A stretch of 26,607 nt of DNA. It comes from Acidobacteriota bacterium. GTDB lineage: Bacteria; Acidobacteriota; Terriglobia; Acidiferrales; UBA7541. Below the pieces are notes generated by a model, which was given only the letters and a program-made list of their open reading frames with translations, was not told where the DNA came from and made no database searches. How positions within the stretch are numbered: the first letter of the stretch is position 1; each line of letters starts with the position of its first letter. The DNA is taken from contig PLZZ01000127.1 in NCBI GenBank assembly GCA_003153585.1, forward strand, positions 884 to 27,490, read 5' to 3'. This document shows, one piece after another, positions 5,789 through 14,110 of this stretch. The position numbers and the translations under genes are program-made.

Positions 5789-8602
5789 TCAGCGCTCCAG
5801 AATATCCTTGTAGCTGTTGAGGGCGACTTTTTTCGGTTGGCGATCCAAAATGAAGTCCACTGTCCGTGTGGAATTTCCGATGATCCCCATCTGGCCCAGC
5901 CGCACCATTCCATTTCCAAAATCGGCGAACACGGGAACAAACATGGCGAAATGGTCGTCCACTTCGCTCTGCTTAAGTTCCGCGCGCACTTTGACCTTGC
6001 CTCCATCGGCCGGCTGCAACTCATACTTGAAACTATACCGGGGCACTTGGGTGCCATAGACCCACTCGTTGAAAAACCAATCGAGGCGCCCATTTTGCTG
6101 CAAATCCATCTGCTTGGTCATGTGCTTTTCGGCGATGGCTTTGAACGACTCGGTGGAGGCGGGCGAGTCGTGGTGACTTTCCATGAAGTCGTGCATCATG
6201 TCGATGAAAGCTTGGTCTCGATTGTCAGCGGGTCCATGATCGGCGTACATGAGTGACCGTAGCATGAGCAAGACATAGGCGCCCTTGGAATAGGTGTCGC
6301 CCTGATACGCCTGCGCAGAGCGCGGTGAGTTGAGCCGCAATCCCAGCCACAGGGGACCGGCGTCATTCGGCGAAACGCCGAAATTATTTTTTTCCAGGAT
6401 GCGCACTCGCTGACGTTCCCAGAAATCAATGTAGTCCTTCTCCCACTTTTTCCCCACGGCTTGCTGCAGAAACAATCCCGCGGAAAATTCCGCGAAGCCT
6501 TCAGAAAGCCAAAGATCGTGATAGGAAGCCCAGCCGACGCCGTGGCCAAACCACTGATGCGCTACCTCGTGTGGTGTGACCTCCTGCACGAATCCGTTGA
6601 ACTTCGTGTTGATTTGGCCGAACAACATCCACCGCTGGGTCGAGTCGATATATGCGGAAATCGGCAAGTACACCAGGCTGGGCCACGATTGCCCGAAGTT
6701 GAAATTGGGCTGCTCGGTGATGTACACGTTGTCATACGGAGCCTTGCCGAAAAAGATCGTACACACCTGCATCTGGGCGCGAGTCTGGTCCAAGGCGTAC
6801 TTGGTCATCGCCGTTGGCGACATAGCGCCTAAAAACGCGCTGTTTTCATAGGGCTTCAGGCTGTCCGGCAATTCCGTCAAATAGTATCCGGAGATGTTGT
6901 AGTGCGTGATGGTGTCGGGATAATCGATTTTTTTGTATTGGCCGTAATTAAAGCCGGCGACGGCCACCGGCACGGGCGTCACCCAGTGGGACACTGCAAA
7001 ACCGGCTTCGGTGGTCTGTCCTTCGAGCTTGCCGACGCTGATTACCATGTTCGAAGGTGGAACTTTGAAGGTGAGATCGTAGAGCGCCTTTTCACCAAAA
7101 CCGTTCAGATTCGGATACCAGGACTCGCGCGCGCTGACGAAGTAACTTCCATTGCCTGCGTTGACCAGAACTTTGTCGCCCACATACTCGACGCTGACAG
7201 AATGTTCCCGCCCCATCGCCGGGGCTTCGTCGAGGACGACATAGAACGATCCGTCTTCCTTTCTGCTTTCCTGAATGAAATGCAGATCCTGGCCGTTCTG
7301 ATCGGTGACGCGCGTGACGCGCAGATTAGGAAGCAGCCCGAATTTCAATACCCGTTCGCCGGGGATCAGCGGTTCAAACGTGATGCTGGCCACGCTCTGC
7401 AGATGATCGTTCTTCGCGATTACGGTCTCGATGTTATAGCGCTTCGTGGCAAACAAGCGCTTATCCTCGCGGGAATTTGCGGTATGCGCTTTAAGTTCGG
7501 ATAACAAATGCTGTGAGTACCAGACGCCGTCGTCCAATTCTCCGCCGTTGCAATTCACGAGCGCCACTTCCTCGGGAGATTCCATTTGCGGAAGCGCGCC
7601 CACGCGCAGACGGATGAAGAAGCGCAGGTCCTTGTCTGGCGTACCGTGCATGTAGGCGTTGAAAAACGGAGGATGTTTCGGATTGTAGATGGCGGCAAGT
7701 AGGTCGGCATCCACGTTATCGATTGTTTCGCCCTGGAGAATAGCCTGGGTGAACCCCTCGGGAATTTCGTGGCGATGGCGGACTTTGTCTTTCCAATGTT
7801 GAAAGGCTGCGGCGGCTTCGGGCGGGGTTTCCGTTTTTTCGCCCAGCGCCCCAGCGAATTGCGGGTACTGATTGCCGGTGAAACGAAAGACCACTTCGGT
7901 GAAGTCTTCCTCGGCGGTCGGGTTGCCGGTGCGGCGAATCATCTCACTCGTATCGATGGCGTCGAGCGGCTTCAGTGTGAAATGTCCCTGGCCGACGAAA
8001 ACGGCCCCGGTTTCGTATTTGTTGACCAGGGCTAGGAACGTAATCGTTCCGGTCTTCAACTGGAAGGTTCCCACGTCCATGGTCAACGTGAAATTTTCGC
8101 AACGGTAGCTTTCGCCCAGGCCAGCGTCGCGGAGCTGGCGGTAAGCCGCATCTGAATTCGCGAACCCCGAGCTTTTTTCGCTGACGTTGACGCGGGTCTG
8201 CTGCGCCGCGATCGTCAGCTTAATCGGGAGGTCGGCGGTGCCTTCCAAGTCCACCGTCGTGACCAGATCGTCGAAGCCCTCCTTGGCCACCCGTACCGAG
8301 TATCTTCCGTGTTTCAGATTGGGCGCGGCGAACTTGCCGGATTCATCGGACGTAAGCACGATCGGCTGCGAGAGGTCACCGCCGGTGATTTCGACACGCG
8401 CTCCGGCGACGACTGCGCCGGAAGGATCTTTGACCGTGCCGGAAATCGTATCCGCGCGCAGGTGAGTGGCGAGAGCCAGACAGAGCAGCACCAAAATTGA
8501 TGCATGGAGGAAGTGAAATCGCCCGAAGCACCGGGGCATTCTCGAAATGGCGGGTGCGTTGGGCTTACGATTCGTAAATTGTGTTTTGTCGGGTTGGCTC
8601 AT
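5789..8602 (-). CDS. M1-family-like zinc metallopeptidase with N-terminal carboxypeptidase-regulatory-like domain
   Basis: A 937-residue exported or membrane-anchored protein. The start at 8602 has AGGGGAG 5 bases upstream. Residues about 30-50 form a hydrophobic signal or anchor (FLHASILVLLCLALATHLRA). Residues 51-130 are a CarboxypepD_reg-like beta-sandwich (ISGTVKDPSGAVVAGARVEI). A long beta-rich region follows, then an M1-type catalytic domain with HEVAH (678-682) and WLSEGFAEF (698-706), giving zinc ligands His678, His682 and Glu701, catalytic Glu679 and the transition-state tyrosine Tyr771 in YSKGA. The exopeptidase motif GAMEN is absent: the matching stretch reads NFNFGQSWPSLVYL (633-646). 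Peptide hydrolysis is therefore likely, but classical aminopeptidase specificity is not assured. The gene is single, convergent with thrC and divergent from serA. Confidence 0.88.
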   Translation of the reverse strand: MSQPDKTQFTNRKPNAPAISRMPRCFGRFHFLHASILVLLCLALATHLRADTISGTVKDPSGAVVAGARVEITGGDLSQPIVLTSDESGKFAAPNLKHGRYSVRVAKEGFDDLVTTVDLEGTADLPIKLTIAAQQTRVNVSEKSSGFANSDAAYRQLRDAGLGESYRCENFTLTMDVGTFQLKTGTITFLALVNKYETGAVFVGQGHFTLKPLDAIDTSEMIRRTGNPTAEEDFTEVVFRFTGNQYPQFAGALGEKTETPPEAAAAFQHWKDKVRHRHEIPEGFTQAILQGETIDNVDADLLAAIYNPKHPPFFNAYMHGTPDKDLRFFIRLRVGALPQMESPEEVALVNCNGGELDDGVWYSQHLLSELKAHTANSREDKRLFATKRYNIETVIAKNDHLQSVASITFEPLIPGERVLKFGLLPNLRVTRVTDQNGQDLHFIQESRKEDGSFYVVLDEAPAMGREHSVSVEYVGDKVLVNAGNGSYFVSARESWYPNLNGFGEKALYDLTFKVPPSNMVISVGKLEGQTTEAGFAVSHWVTPVPVAVAGFNYGQYKKIDYPDTITHYNISGYYLTELPDSLKPYENSAFLGAMSPTAMTKYALDQTRAQMQVCTIFFGKAPYDNVYITEQPNFNFGQSWPSLVYLPISAYIDSTQRWMLFGQINTKFNGFVQEVTPHEVAHQWFGHGVGWASYHDLWLSEGFAEFSAGLFLQQAVGKKWEKDYIDFWERQRVRILEKNNFGVSPNDAGPLWLGLRLNSPRSAQAYQGDTYSKGAYVLLMLRSLMYADHGPADNRDQAFIDMMHDFMESHHDSPASTESFKAIAEKHMTKQMDLQQNGRLDWFFNEWVYGTQVPRYSFKYELQPADGGKVKVRAELKQSEVDDHFAMFVPVFADFGNGMVRLGQMGIIGNSTRTVDFILDRQPKKVALNSYKDILER

Positions 8603-8730
8603 GAGCTCCCCTGAGAAAATGGGCTCGGGCTTCGTCTGTCTTACGCTATGGCTCAGTTAAGAGTGGAGTTCCAGCACTTCGGTAACAGTTGTAGCGAAAC
8701 GTAGCGCGGGAAGCAATAGCCGCAGAGTCT

Positions 8731-8783
8731 AAGTATATAATCTGTTCATACCCTACGTAGTAACATATGTAGTTTTTTTATAG
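8731..8783. other. AT-rich island with short palindromes and a direct repeat between the M1 peptidase gene and serA
   Basis: This 250-bp divergent region contains an AT-rich patch with TATAAT (8736-8741), the palindromes CTACGTAG (8753-8760) and ACATATGT (8763-8770), a direct repeat TAYGTAGT at 8754 and 8766 (12-bp period) and seven T (8773-8779). On the minus strand TATACT (8733-8738) is a possible -10 box for the peptidase gene. No convincing -35 box is seen for either. It is probably the peptidase promoter/regulator region. Confidence 0.4.
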
Positions 8784-8816
8784 ATGCGCTGACTCTTGCC
8801 GCGATAGCTAGCGCAT
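8784..8816. repeat. Inverted repeat just upstream of the serA -35 box
   Basis: ATGCGCT (8784-8790) and AGCGCAT (8810-8816) are perfect 7-bp complements separated by 19 bases. The right arm abuts the TTGACA of the serA promoter candidate, a good position for a regulator that controls serA. Confidence 0.4.
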
Positions 8817-8845
8817 TTGACACTACACGGCCCAGCCGCTACGCT
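8817..8845 (+). promoter_or_regulatory. serA promoter candidate (leaderless)
   Basis: A perfect -35 TTGACA (8817-8822) is followed after 17 bases by TACGCT (8840-8845), a 3-of-6 match to the -10 consensus. The expected start of transcription falls at about 8852-8853, that is, on the serA ATG. There is no Shine-Dalgarno sequence before this ATG, which agrees with a leaderless mRNA. Confidence 0.55.
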
Positions 8846-8852
8846 CTTCGCG

Positions 8853-10466
8853 ATGAAAATCATCGTTGCGGACAAAATCAGCGAGCGCGGAATCGCGCTT
8901 CTGCGCGAAACGGGCTGGCAAGTGGTTCTCCCTGAAGCGGCAGCACTGCTAAACGAACTCACCGCCGCTGATGGCCTTATCGTGCGTAGCGCCACACGCG
9001 TTACGGCAGAACTTCTCGACAAAGCCGAGCGCCTGCGCGTGATAGGACGCGCCGGAGTTGGCGTGGACAACGTGGACATGGACGCGGCCACACGCCGCGG
9101 CGTCCTGGTAATGAATACGCCCGGCGGCAACGCCGTCAGCGTCGCCGAGCATACTTTCGCGCTGATGCTTGCGCTCGCGCGCTCCGTTCCACAGTCCAAT
9201 GCTGCAATCCACGCGGGCCGCTGGGAAAAATCCTCCACCGGAATGGAATTGCGCGGAAAGACACTGGGACTCGTGGGTCTCGGCCGCGTGGGCACCGAAG
9301 TAGCCAGGCGCGGGCGCGCGCTCGAAATGAAAGTGCTGGCCTACGATCCCTACGTCACGCAAGCGGCCGCGCGCGAACTCGACGTCGAGCTAGTCCCGTT
9401 CGAAGATCTGCTGCGCCGTTCCGACGTGATCTCGCTGCACACCGCGCTCAGCGCCGCCACGGATAAAATAATCAATGCGGCGGCGCTCGCACAAATGAAG
9501 CGGGGTACGCGCTTGATCAATTGCGCCCGCGGCGAATTGATTGACGAAAGCGCGCTCGCCGAGGCTCTGCGCTCCGGCCATCTCGCGGGTGCGGCGGTGG
9601 ACACGTTCGCACAGGAGCCGCCGAAAAATTCTCCGCTCATCGGCTTGCCGAATTTGATCGCCACTCCGCATATCGCCGGCTCCACTGCGGAGGCGCAGGA
9701 AGAGGTTGGAACATTAATTGCGCAGCAGGTCCGTGACTATCTCGCCGAGGGCTTGATTCGCAACGCAGTAAACATGCCCGCGCTTTCCGCCGAACAGTAC
9801 CGCCTATTGCGCCCGTATCTGGAACTCGGCGAACGCCTCGGGGCGCTTGTTGCCCAGGCTGCGCCTTCGGCCAGCTTTAGTCACATCCGCATTCGTTATG
9901 CAGGAGAGCCAGCCGAGTTGGGTTCGCACGTTATCCGGAGCGCGGTGCTGATCGGTCTCCTGAATTGCGTTCTCGATGAAAAAGTGAATCTTGTAAATGC
10001 TTCGCAAGCCGCCGCCGCGCGTGGATTGATTGTGGAAGAAACTACGCGGCGCCGCGAGCGCGGCTTTCCGAATACGCTTGAGGTAATTGCGGCCGATGGC
10101 GGTGCCGAACTCACCGTCGAAGGAACCGTGGTCCAAGATGGCTCGCCGCGAATTCTCTCGCTCGATGGAATTCCGCTCGAAGCTCCGCTGGAAGGCACTC
10201 TTTTGTTGACTCGGAATCGAGACGTTCCCGGCGTGATCGGCATGATCGGCACCGCGCTCGGGAGTCTCGGTGTGAATATCGCCACGTTTGCGCTCGGCCG
10301 TCGCACCCCCGTGCATGGAGCCGAAGCCGTCGCGCTAGTGCGTCTCGATGGCGCGGTCGACTCGTCAATTCTAAAAACTATCCGCGCCATTCCTTCCATC
10401 ACCGAAGCGCGCTTAATCCGTCTCCCCGAATTGCCAAAAGATCGCACGCAATCGCAGTCGAGCTGA
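8853..10466 (+). CDS. serA: D-3-phosphoglycerate dehydrogenase, long (ACT-domain) form
   Basis: A 537-residue enzyme of the first committed step of phosphorylated serine synthesis: 3-phosphoglycerate + NAD+ to 3-phosphohydroxypyruvate (EC 1.1.1.95). The Rossmann motif GLGRVG (142-147) is followed by the NAD-binding Asp165 in AYDPY. The catalytic Arg226 (NCARGELID), Glu255 (FAQEPP) and His273 (TPHIAGST) are all present. An intervening domain (about 315-440) and a C-terminal ACT domain (about 446-520, RDVPGVIGMIGTALGSLGVN) match the type I long form, where the ACT domain usually mediates serine feedback. The ATG at 8853 begins exactly at the usual MKIIVADKIS start; the frame is open 12 codons upstream, but that part overlaps the promoter box. 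The length fits the family (about 525-540). Confidence 0.95.
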   Translation: MKIIVADKISERGIALLRETGWQVVLPEAAALLNELTAADGLIVRSATRVTAELLDKAERLRVIGRAGVGVDNVDMDAATRRGVLVMNTPGGNAVSVAEHTFALMLALARSVPQSNAAIHAGRWEKSSTGMELRGKTLGLVGLGRVGTEVARRGRALEMKVLAYDPYVTQAAARELDVELVPFEDLLRRSDVISLHTALSAATDKIINAAALAQMKRGTRLINCARGELIDESALAEALRSGHLAGAAVDTFAQEPPKNSPLIGLPNLIATPHIAGSTAEAQEEVGTLIAQQVRDYLAEGLIRNAVNMPALSAEQYRLLRPYLELGERLGALVAQAAPSASFSHIRIRYAGEPAELGSHVIRSAVLIGLLNCVLDEKVNLVNASQAAAARGLIVEETTRRRERGFPNTLEVIAADGGAELTVEGTVVQDGSPRILSLDGIPLEAPLEGTLLLTRNRDVPGVIGMIGTALGSLGVNIATFALGRRTPVHGAEAVALVRLDGAVDSSILKTIRAIPSITEARLIRLPELPKDRTQSQSS

Positions 10467-10513
10467 TAATACGCGTCAGATCAATGTAATAGCATTCAAG
10501 GAAACGCGGCAGG

Positions 10514-10542
10514 TTGCGGTAGAAGGGGATGCGGGATAAACT
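10514..10542 (+). promoter_or_regulatory. Possible promoter of tRNA-Pro
   Basis: TTGCGG (10514-10519), a 17-base spacer and TAAACT (10537-10542) lie 22 bases upstream of the tRNA 5' end. Both boxes are partial consensus matches, so this is a suggestion. Confidence 0.35.
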
Positions 10543-10564
10543 CTTTGGCAGTCGGTATTACTTT

Positions 10565-10642
10565 CGGGGCGTAGCGCAGCCTGGCTAGCGCGCCTGGTTC
10601 GGGACCAGGAGGTCGGTGGTTCAAATCCACTCGCCCCGACCA
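10565..10642 (+). tRNA. tRNA-Pro (anticodon CGG), CCA encoded
   Basis: A complete cloverleaf is readable. The acceptor stem is CGGGGCG (10565-10571) with CGCCCCG (10632-10638). The D arm is GCGC/GCGC around a 10-base loop, the anticodon stem is CCTGG/CCAGG with loop TTCGGGA giving anticodon CGG, and the T arm has loop TTCAAAT. The discriminator A (10639) is followed by an encoded CCA (10640-10642). It reads CCG proline codons and sits alone between serA and the convergent end of glpK. Confidence 0.96.
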
Positions 10643-10674
10643 CTTTTCCATTTCGAAACGTAGGTCGTAGTTGT

Positions 10675-12192
10675 CTAGACGTCCACACTCGCGTTATCTG
10701 TCCAGTTGAATGAACGCGTCACGGCCTTCTTCCACGACTGGTAAAGTTCTTTCCTGGTTGCTTCCGCCATTTGCGGCGCCCAGGTATGTCCAACATGCCA
10801 GTGCATGCGCAATTCCTCGAGATTTTTGAAAAAGCCAACCGCGAGGCCCGCAGCATAGCCAGCGCCTAACGCTGTGGTCTCAGTGATCGCGGGTCGAACC
10901 ACGGATCGGTTGAGAATATCCGCCTGGAATTGCATCAACAAATCGTTTTCAGTCATGCCACCATCCGCGCGAAGCACATCGAGTTGGATTCCCGAATCCA
11001 GAGCCATGGCCTCCACGACTTCACGAGTTTGGAAAGCCGTTGCTTCGAGGACTGCGCGAGCCAAGTGTCCCTTGTTTGCGTAGCGGGTTAAGCCGGCAAT
11101 CACGCCCCGAGCACTTGTCTTCCAATAGGGTGCATACAAACCGGAGAAGGCTGGCACGAAGTAAACGCCACCGTTGTCCTTCACGGACCGCGCCAACGTC
11201 TCAATGTCCGCGCTTTTCTCGATGAGGCCGAGGTTGTCGCGTAGCCATTGAACCAGGGCGCCGGTGATGGCGATGCTGCCCTCGAGTGCATACTGAGCCG
11301 CATCGCTGCCGAGCTTGTAAGCAACGGTGGTCAGCAAGCCGCAGTTGGAATGCACCGGATGAGCGCCGGTGTTCATTAGTAGGAAGCATCCCGTCCCGTA
11401 GGTGTTCTTGGCTTCGCCGGGTTGGAAGCAGGTTTGGCCGAAAAGCGCCGCTTGTTGATCGCCTAGGATTCCCGCGATTGGAACATCCTTAATAGCCGGA
11501 AGTTCGGTGCGTCCGTATATCTCGCTACTAGAACGAATCTGCGGGAGCATGTTCTTAGGAATTCCGAAGGCGCCGAGTATGTCGTCGTCCCACGCGAGTG
11601 TTTCGAGATTGAGCAATTGCGTGCGGCTCGCGTTTGTCACGTCGGTGACGTGGATGCCGCCCTGAGGGCCCCCGGTCAGCCTCCAGACAAGATAGGTGTC
11701 CACGTTTCCGAAAAGCACCTCGCCGGCTTCCGCCCGTTCACGCACTCCGGCTAGGTTATTGAGAATCCAACGTATTTTCAGGCCGCTGAAATAAGTCGCG
11801 AGCGGAAGTCCGGTATTCTTGCGGAACCGATCTTGGCCGCCGTCAGCTGAAAACTGGGCAACGTCGTCTGCAACCCGTGTGTCCTGCCACACCAAGGCAT
11901 TGCAAACCGGCTTGCCCGTTGAGCGGCTCCAGACGATCGTCGTCTCCCGCTGATTTGCGATTCCAATAGCAGCCAGATCGTTTGGACGAAGCCCTTTCGG
12001 CTCCATCGCCGCAACAATTACATCTTGCGTCCGGCGCCAAATCTCTTCGGGATCGTGCTCGACGCATCCGGGCTTGGGATAAATCTGCTCGTGCTCGCTC
12101 TGCGCGGCAGAGACAATCCTTCCGTTTCTGTCGAACACAATGAAGCGAGTGCTGGTGGTTCCCTGATCAATTGCTGCGACGTAGCCGGCCAC
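10675..12192 (-). CDS. glpK: Glycerol kinase
   Basis: A 505-residue FGGY-family kinase: glycerol + ATP to sn-glycerol-3-phosphate (EC 2.7.1.30). The ATP phosphate loop DQGTTSTR (9-16), the glycerol-binding QRET (81-84), WQDTR (102-106), the catalytic Asp245 in [19 protein letters not shown] (265-270), SGLYAPYW (350-357) and DGGMTEND (410-417) are all present. The start is a GTG: GAGGA lies 8 bases before the GTG at 12192, giving [11 protein letters not shown], while the longer frame to 12252 is unlike the family. A second in-frame GTG is two codons upstream. No glpF or glpD is adjacent. It follows glgC on the same strand with a 79-base gap, so read-through from glgC is possible. Confidence 0.95.
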   Translation of the reverse strand: MAGYVAAIDQGTTSTRFIVFDRNGRIVSAAQSEHEQIYPKPGCVEHDPEEIWRRTQDVIVAAMEPKGLRPNDLAAIGIANQRETTIVWSRSTGKPVCNALVWQDTRVADDVAQFSADGGQDRFRKNTGLPLATYFSGLKIRWILNNLAGVRERAEAGEVLFGNVDTYLVWRLTGGPQGGIHVTDVTNASRTQLLNLETLAWDDDILGAFGIPKNMLPQIRSSSEIYGRTELPAIKDVPIAGILGDQQAALFGQTCFQPGEAKNTYGTGCFLLMNTGAHPVHSNCGLLTTVAYKLGSDAAQYALEGSIAITGALVQWLRDNLGLIEKSADIETLARSVKDNGGVYFVPAFSGLYAPYWKTSARGVIAGLTRYANKGHLARAVLEATAFQTREVVEAMALDSGIQLDVLRADGGMTENDLLMQFQADILNRSVVRPAITETTALGAGYAAGLAVGFFKNLEELRMHWHVGHTWAPQMAEATRKELYQSWKKAVTRSFNWTDNASVDV

Positions 12193-12271
12193 AATCACAT
12201 TCCTCACGAGAGTCTGCAAGCCAACCCAGCCACTCCGGGGCGGATCGCACAAACATCGCAGATACTCAATG

Positions 12272-13507
12272 TTACTCGGGTTCTTCCAGCATGGATTCCG
12301 GCCGAACTACTACGACGATGCCGTTTTCTGTGACGGAGTAGCGGGCGCGGTCGGCTTCGAGGTCGTAGCCGATTACCGTACCTTCGGGAAGATTCACGTG
12401 GCGGTCGATGATGGCGCGGCGGATGCGGGAGTGGCGGCCGATAATCACGTGGTTGAAGATGATGGAGTCGTCGACCTCGCTGTAGCTATTCACGCGCACA
12501 TCCAAGCCCAGTACGGATTTCTCTACGCGCCCGCCGGAAACGATGGAGCCGGCACCGACTATGGAATCGAGCGCGACGCCTTTGCGTTCGGGGTCGGCGA
12601 AAACGAATTTTGCGGGCGGATACTGTTGTTGCCAGGTATGCAGCGGCCAGGTTTTGTCGTATAAGTTGAAAATGGGCGAGACGGAAACGAGGTCCATGTT
12701 GGCTTCGTGATAAGCCTCGACGGTACCCACGTCGCGCCAATAGGACATGTCCTTTTTATTTTCATCGAGAAAGTTGTAAGCGAAGACGCGATATTTTTCG
12801 GTGATGCGTGGAATGATGTCTTTGCCGAAGTCGTGCGAGGAATTGGGATCTTCGGCGTCGGCGATCAGGATGGGCAAGAGAAGTTGCGTGTTGAAAAGAT
12901 AGACGCCCATGGAGGCGTTCACTTTCCCGGGATGAATGCGAGATTCCTTGGGATGCTCGGGCTTTTCCTCGAAGCCGACAATGCGCCAATCGCTGTCCGT
13001 TTCCAGAACTCCGAATCGTTTGCTGGCCTCTTCACAGGTAACTTCCAGAGTGGCCACCGTGACGTCGGCGTGAGCTTGGACGTGCTGCTCTAGCATTTTC
13101 TGGTAATTCATTTTGTAGATGTGATCGCCGGAGAGGATAAAGACGTAGTTGGACTGCTCGCTGCCGATAGAGTAAATGTTTTGGTACACCGCGTCAGCGG
13201 TGCCTTGATACCAATGTTGTGAGACGCGCATCTGCGGCGGAAGGACTTCGATGAAATCGCCAAGCCCCATCAAGACGGACCAGCCGCGCCGAACGTGTCG
13301 ATTGAGGCTCAGCGCTTTATATTGAGTGAGAACGAAAACGCGGCGCAAGTCGCTATTCAGGCAATTGGAGAGCGTAACGTCAATGATGCGATACACGCCG
13401 CCGAAAGGGACGGCAGGTTTGGCACGGTCGCGGGTCAAGGGCCACAGGCGTTCACCCTGGCCGCCTGCCAGGAGCACAGCGAGGGCGTTGCGCATCAGAG
13501 GGGCCAT
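12272..13507 (-). CDS. glgC: Glucose-1-phosphate adenylyltransferase (ADP-glucose pyrophosphorylase)
   Basis: A 411-residue enzyme that makes ADP-glucose from ATP and glucose-1-phosphate (EC 2.7.7.27), usually the controlled step of bacterial glycogen synthesis. The nucleotide-binding motif [12 protein letters not shown] (14-25), AKPAVPFGG (29-37), YQGTADAV (100-107), the metal/catalytic LSGDHIY (125-131, Asp128) and FEEKP (179-183) are visible. From about residue 310 the repeating hexapeptide pattern of the left-handed beta-helix begins ([16 protein letters not shown]). The ATG at 13507 has GGAGAAGG about 6 bases upstream; the frame's 37 extra upstream codons have no family character. No other glycogen gene is in the window. 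Likely regulation is suggested by a palindrome over its promoter at 13568-13581. Confidence 0.95.
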   Translation of the reverse strand: MAPLMRNALAVLLAGGQGERLWPLTRDRAKPAVPFGGVYRIIDVTLSNCLNSDLRRVFVLTQYKALSLNRHVRRGWSVLMGLGDFIEVLPPQMRVSQHWYQGTADAVYQNIYSIGSEQSNYVFILSGDHIYKMNYQKMLEQHVQAHADVTVATLEVTCEEASKRFGVLETDSDWRIVGFEEKPEHPKESRIHPGKVNASMGVYLFNTQLLLPILIADAEDPNSSHDFGKDIIPRITEKYRVFAYNFLDENKKDMSYWRDVGTVEAYHEANMDLVSVSPIFNLYDKTWPLHTWQQQYPPAKFVFADPERKGVALDSIVGAGSIVSGGRVEKSVLGLDVRVNSYSEVDDSIIFNHVIIGRHSRIRRAIIDRHVNLPEGTVIGYDLEADRARYSVTENGIVVVVRPESMLEEPE

Positions 13508-13545
13508 GGGACGCCTTCTCCAAGAACCTGCAACCGGAGAAATGT

Positions 13546-13581
13546 ATTCTAGCAGTACCAACGGAGGCAAGCACGTGCTTG
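13546..13581 (-). promoter_or_regulatory. glgC promoter candidate with CACGTG palindrome
   Basis: On the minus strand an extended -10 box, TGCTAGAAT (TAGAAT = plus 13546-13551), lies about 39 bases before the glgC ATG. The -35 position is a poor match but is covered by the perfect 14-bp palindrome CAAGCACGTGCTTG (13568-13581). A palindrome over a weak -35 box suggests control by a dimeric regulator. Read on the plus strand, the same palindrome followed by six T (13583-13588) also resembles a small terminator. Confidence 0.45.
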
Positions 13582-13588
13582 GTTTTTT

Positions 13589-13682
13589 GAAGGTGCGAGC
13601 CCGCCGGGCTGGATGCAAGCCCCCGAAAAGCGCCGCTGAGGGTAACTGGGGAGGTATCTACATGGTGATTAAGACCCTTAAG
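13589..13682. other. GC-rich structured non-coding stretch between glgC and rpsU
   Basis: This is the middle of the 309-base gene-free interval (13508-13816). It contains the perfect hairpin AGCCC-GCC-GGGCT (13599-13611), a C-rich run matched by a later GGGG, and TTAAG-ACC-CTTAA (13669-13681) just before the rpsU promoter. I find no ORF with coding character and no match to a riboswitch class that I can recognise. It may be a small RNA or only regulatory DNA. Confidence 0.3.
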
Positions 13683-13693
13683 CAATATATATC

Positions 13694-13722
13694 TTGACTT
13701 CGGTGGTAGCCTCCGTTAGAAG
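13694..13722 (+). promoter_or_regulatory. rpsU promoter
   Basis: TTGACT (13694-13699), exactly 17 bases, then TAGAAG (13717-13722). Transcription would begin near 13730, giving a leader of about 87 bases before the GTG start of S21. Confidence 0.55.
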
Positions 13723-13743
13723 AACTTCACAATTGCCGGAAGC

Positions 13744-13780
13744 GGTCTGAACCGGTAAACTGATTAGATTCCATCAGACC
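13744..13780 (+). promoter_or_regulatory. Leader structure of rpsU with alternative stems
   Basis: GGTCTGA (13744-13750) and TCAGACC (13774-13780) are perfect 7-bp complements enclosing 23 bases. A competing stem, CTGAT (13760-13764) with ATCAG (13773-13777), shares the right arm, so the two cannot form together. The structure ends about 25 bases before the GGGGGTGA ribosome site. Autoregulation of S21 through this leader is possible but unproven. Confidence 0.4.
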
Positions 13781-13816
13781 AATTCTACAGACAACAGGGA
13801 ATGGGGGTGAATACGC

Positions 13817-14014
13817 GTGGCAGAAGTCGTAATTCAAGAGGGAGAATCTTTGGAAAATGCTCTCCGGCGCTTCAAGAGGAAGGTGCAGTCGGAAGACATC
13901 ATCAAAGAGATCAAGAAGCATAGCTACTACATGAAGCCCGGTGAAAAGCGTCGCGCAAAGGAAGCCCTCTCGCGTAAGCGTCTCCGAAAGAAGCAAAGGC
14001 GTGAACAGGATTAG
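13817..14014 (+). CDS. rpsU: 30S ribosomal protein S21
   Basis: A 65-residue, very basic protein with the full S21 pattern: an acidic N-terminal strand (MAEVVIQEGESLENALRRFK), a central EIKKHSYYMKPGEKRR and a lysine/arginine tail (RKRLRKKQRR). It binds the 30S subunit near the 3' end of 16S rRNA. The start codon is GTG; the upstream GGGGGTGA at a suitable distance supports it, and the length equals that of typical S21. It is preceded by a promoter and a structured leader and followed 96 bases later by a zinc-ribbon gene; both appear to end at the terminator at 14554-14600. Confidence 0.96.
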   Translation: MAEVVIQEGESLENALRRFKRKVQSEDIIKEIKKHSYYMKPGEKRRAKEALSRKRLRKKQRREQD

Positions 14015-14110
14015 GCCAGTTTATTGGGGTCCATCCCGGCAGTTTCGTGTCAGCCAGAAAGCGGAACTGCCTCGCTGCCTCTCCTTCCCAGCCCGGTTTC
14101 GGAGTGGCGT

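Noticed and set aside
6902..7504. 200-residue plus-strand ORF
   Set aside because: Antisense shadow within the M1-type peptidase gene; no ribosome site and no recognisable domain.
10476..10688. 70-residue minus-strand ORF
   Set aside because: It runs antisense across the tRNA-Pro gene and gives the well-known false peptide GASGFEPPTSWSRTRR that arises from tRNA sequences.
12707..13093. 128-residue plus-strand ORF and neighbouring ORFs opposite glgC
   Set aside because: They are the complement of conserved glgC sequence and have no domain.
13589..13660. Possible cobalamin, TPP or c-di-GMP riboswitch
   Set aside because: Short fragments looked similar, but the conserved cores of these classes are missing and the downstream gene (rpsU) does not fit.
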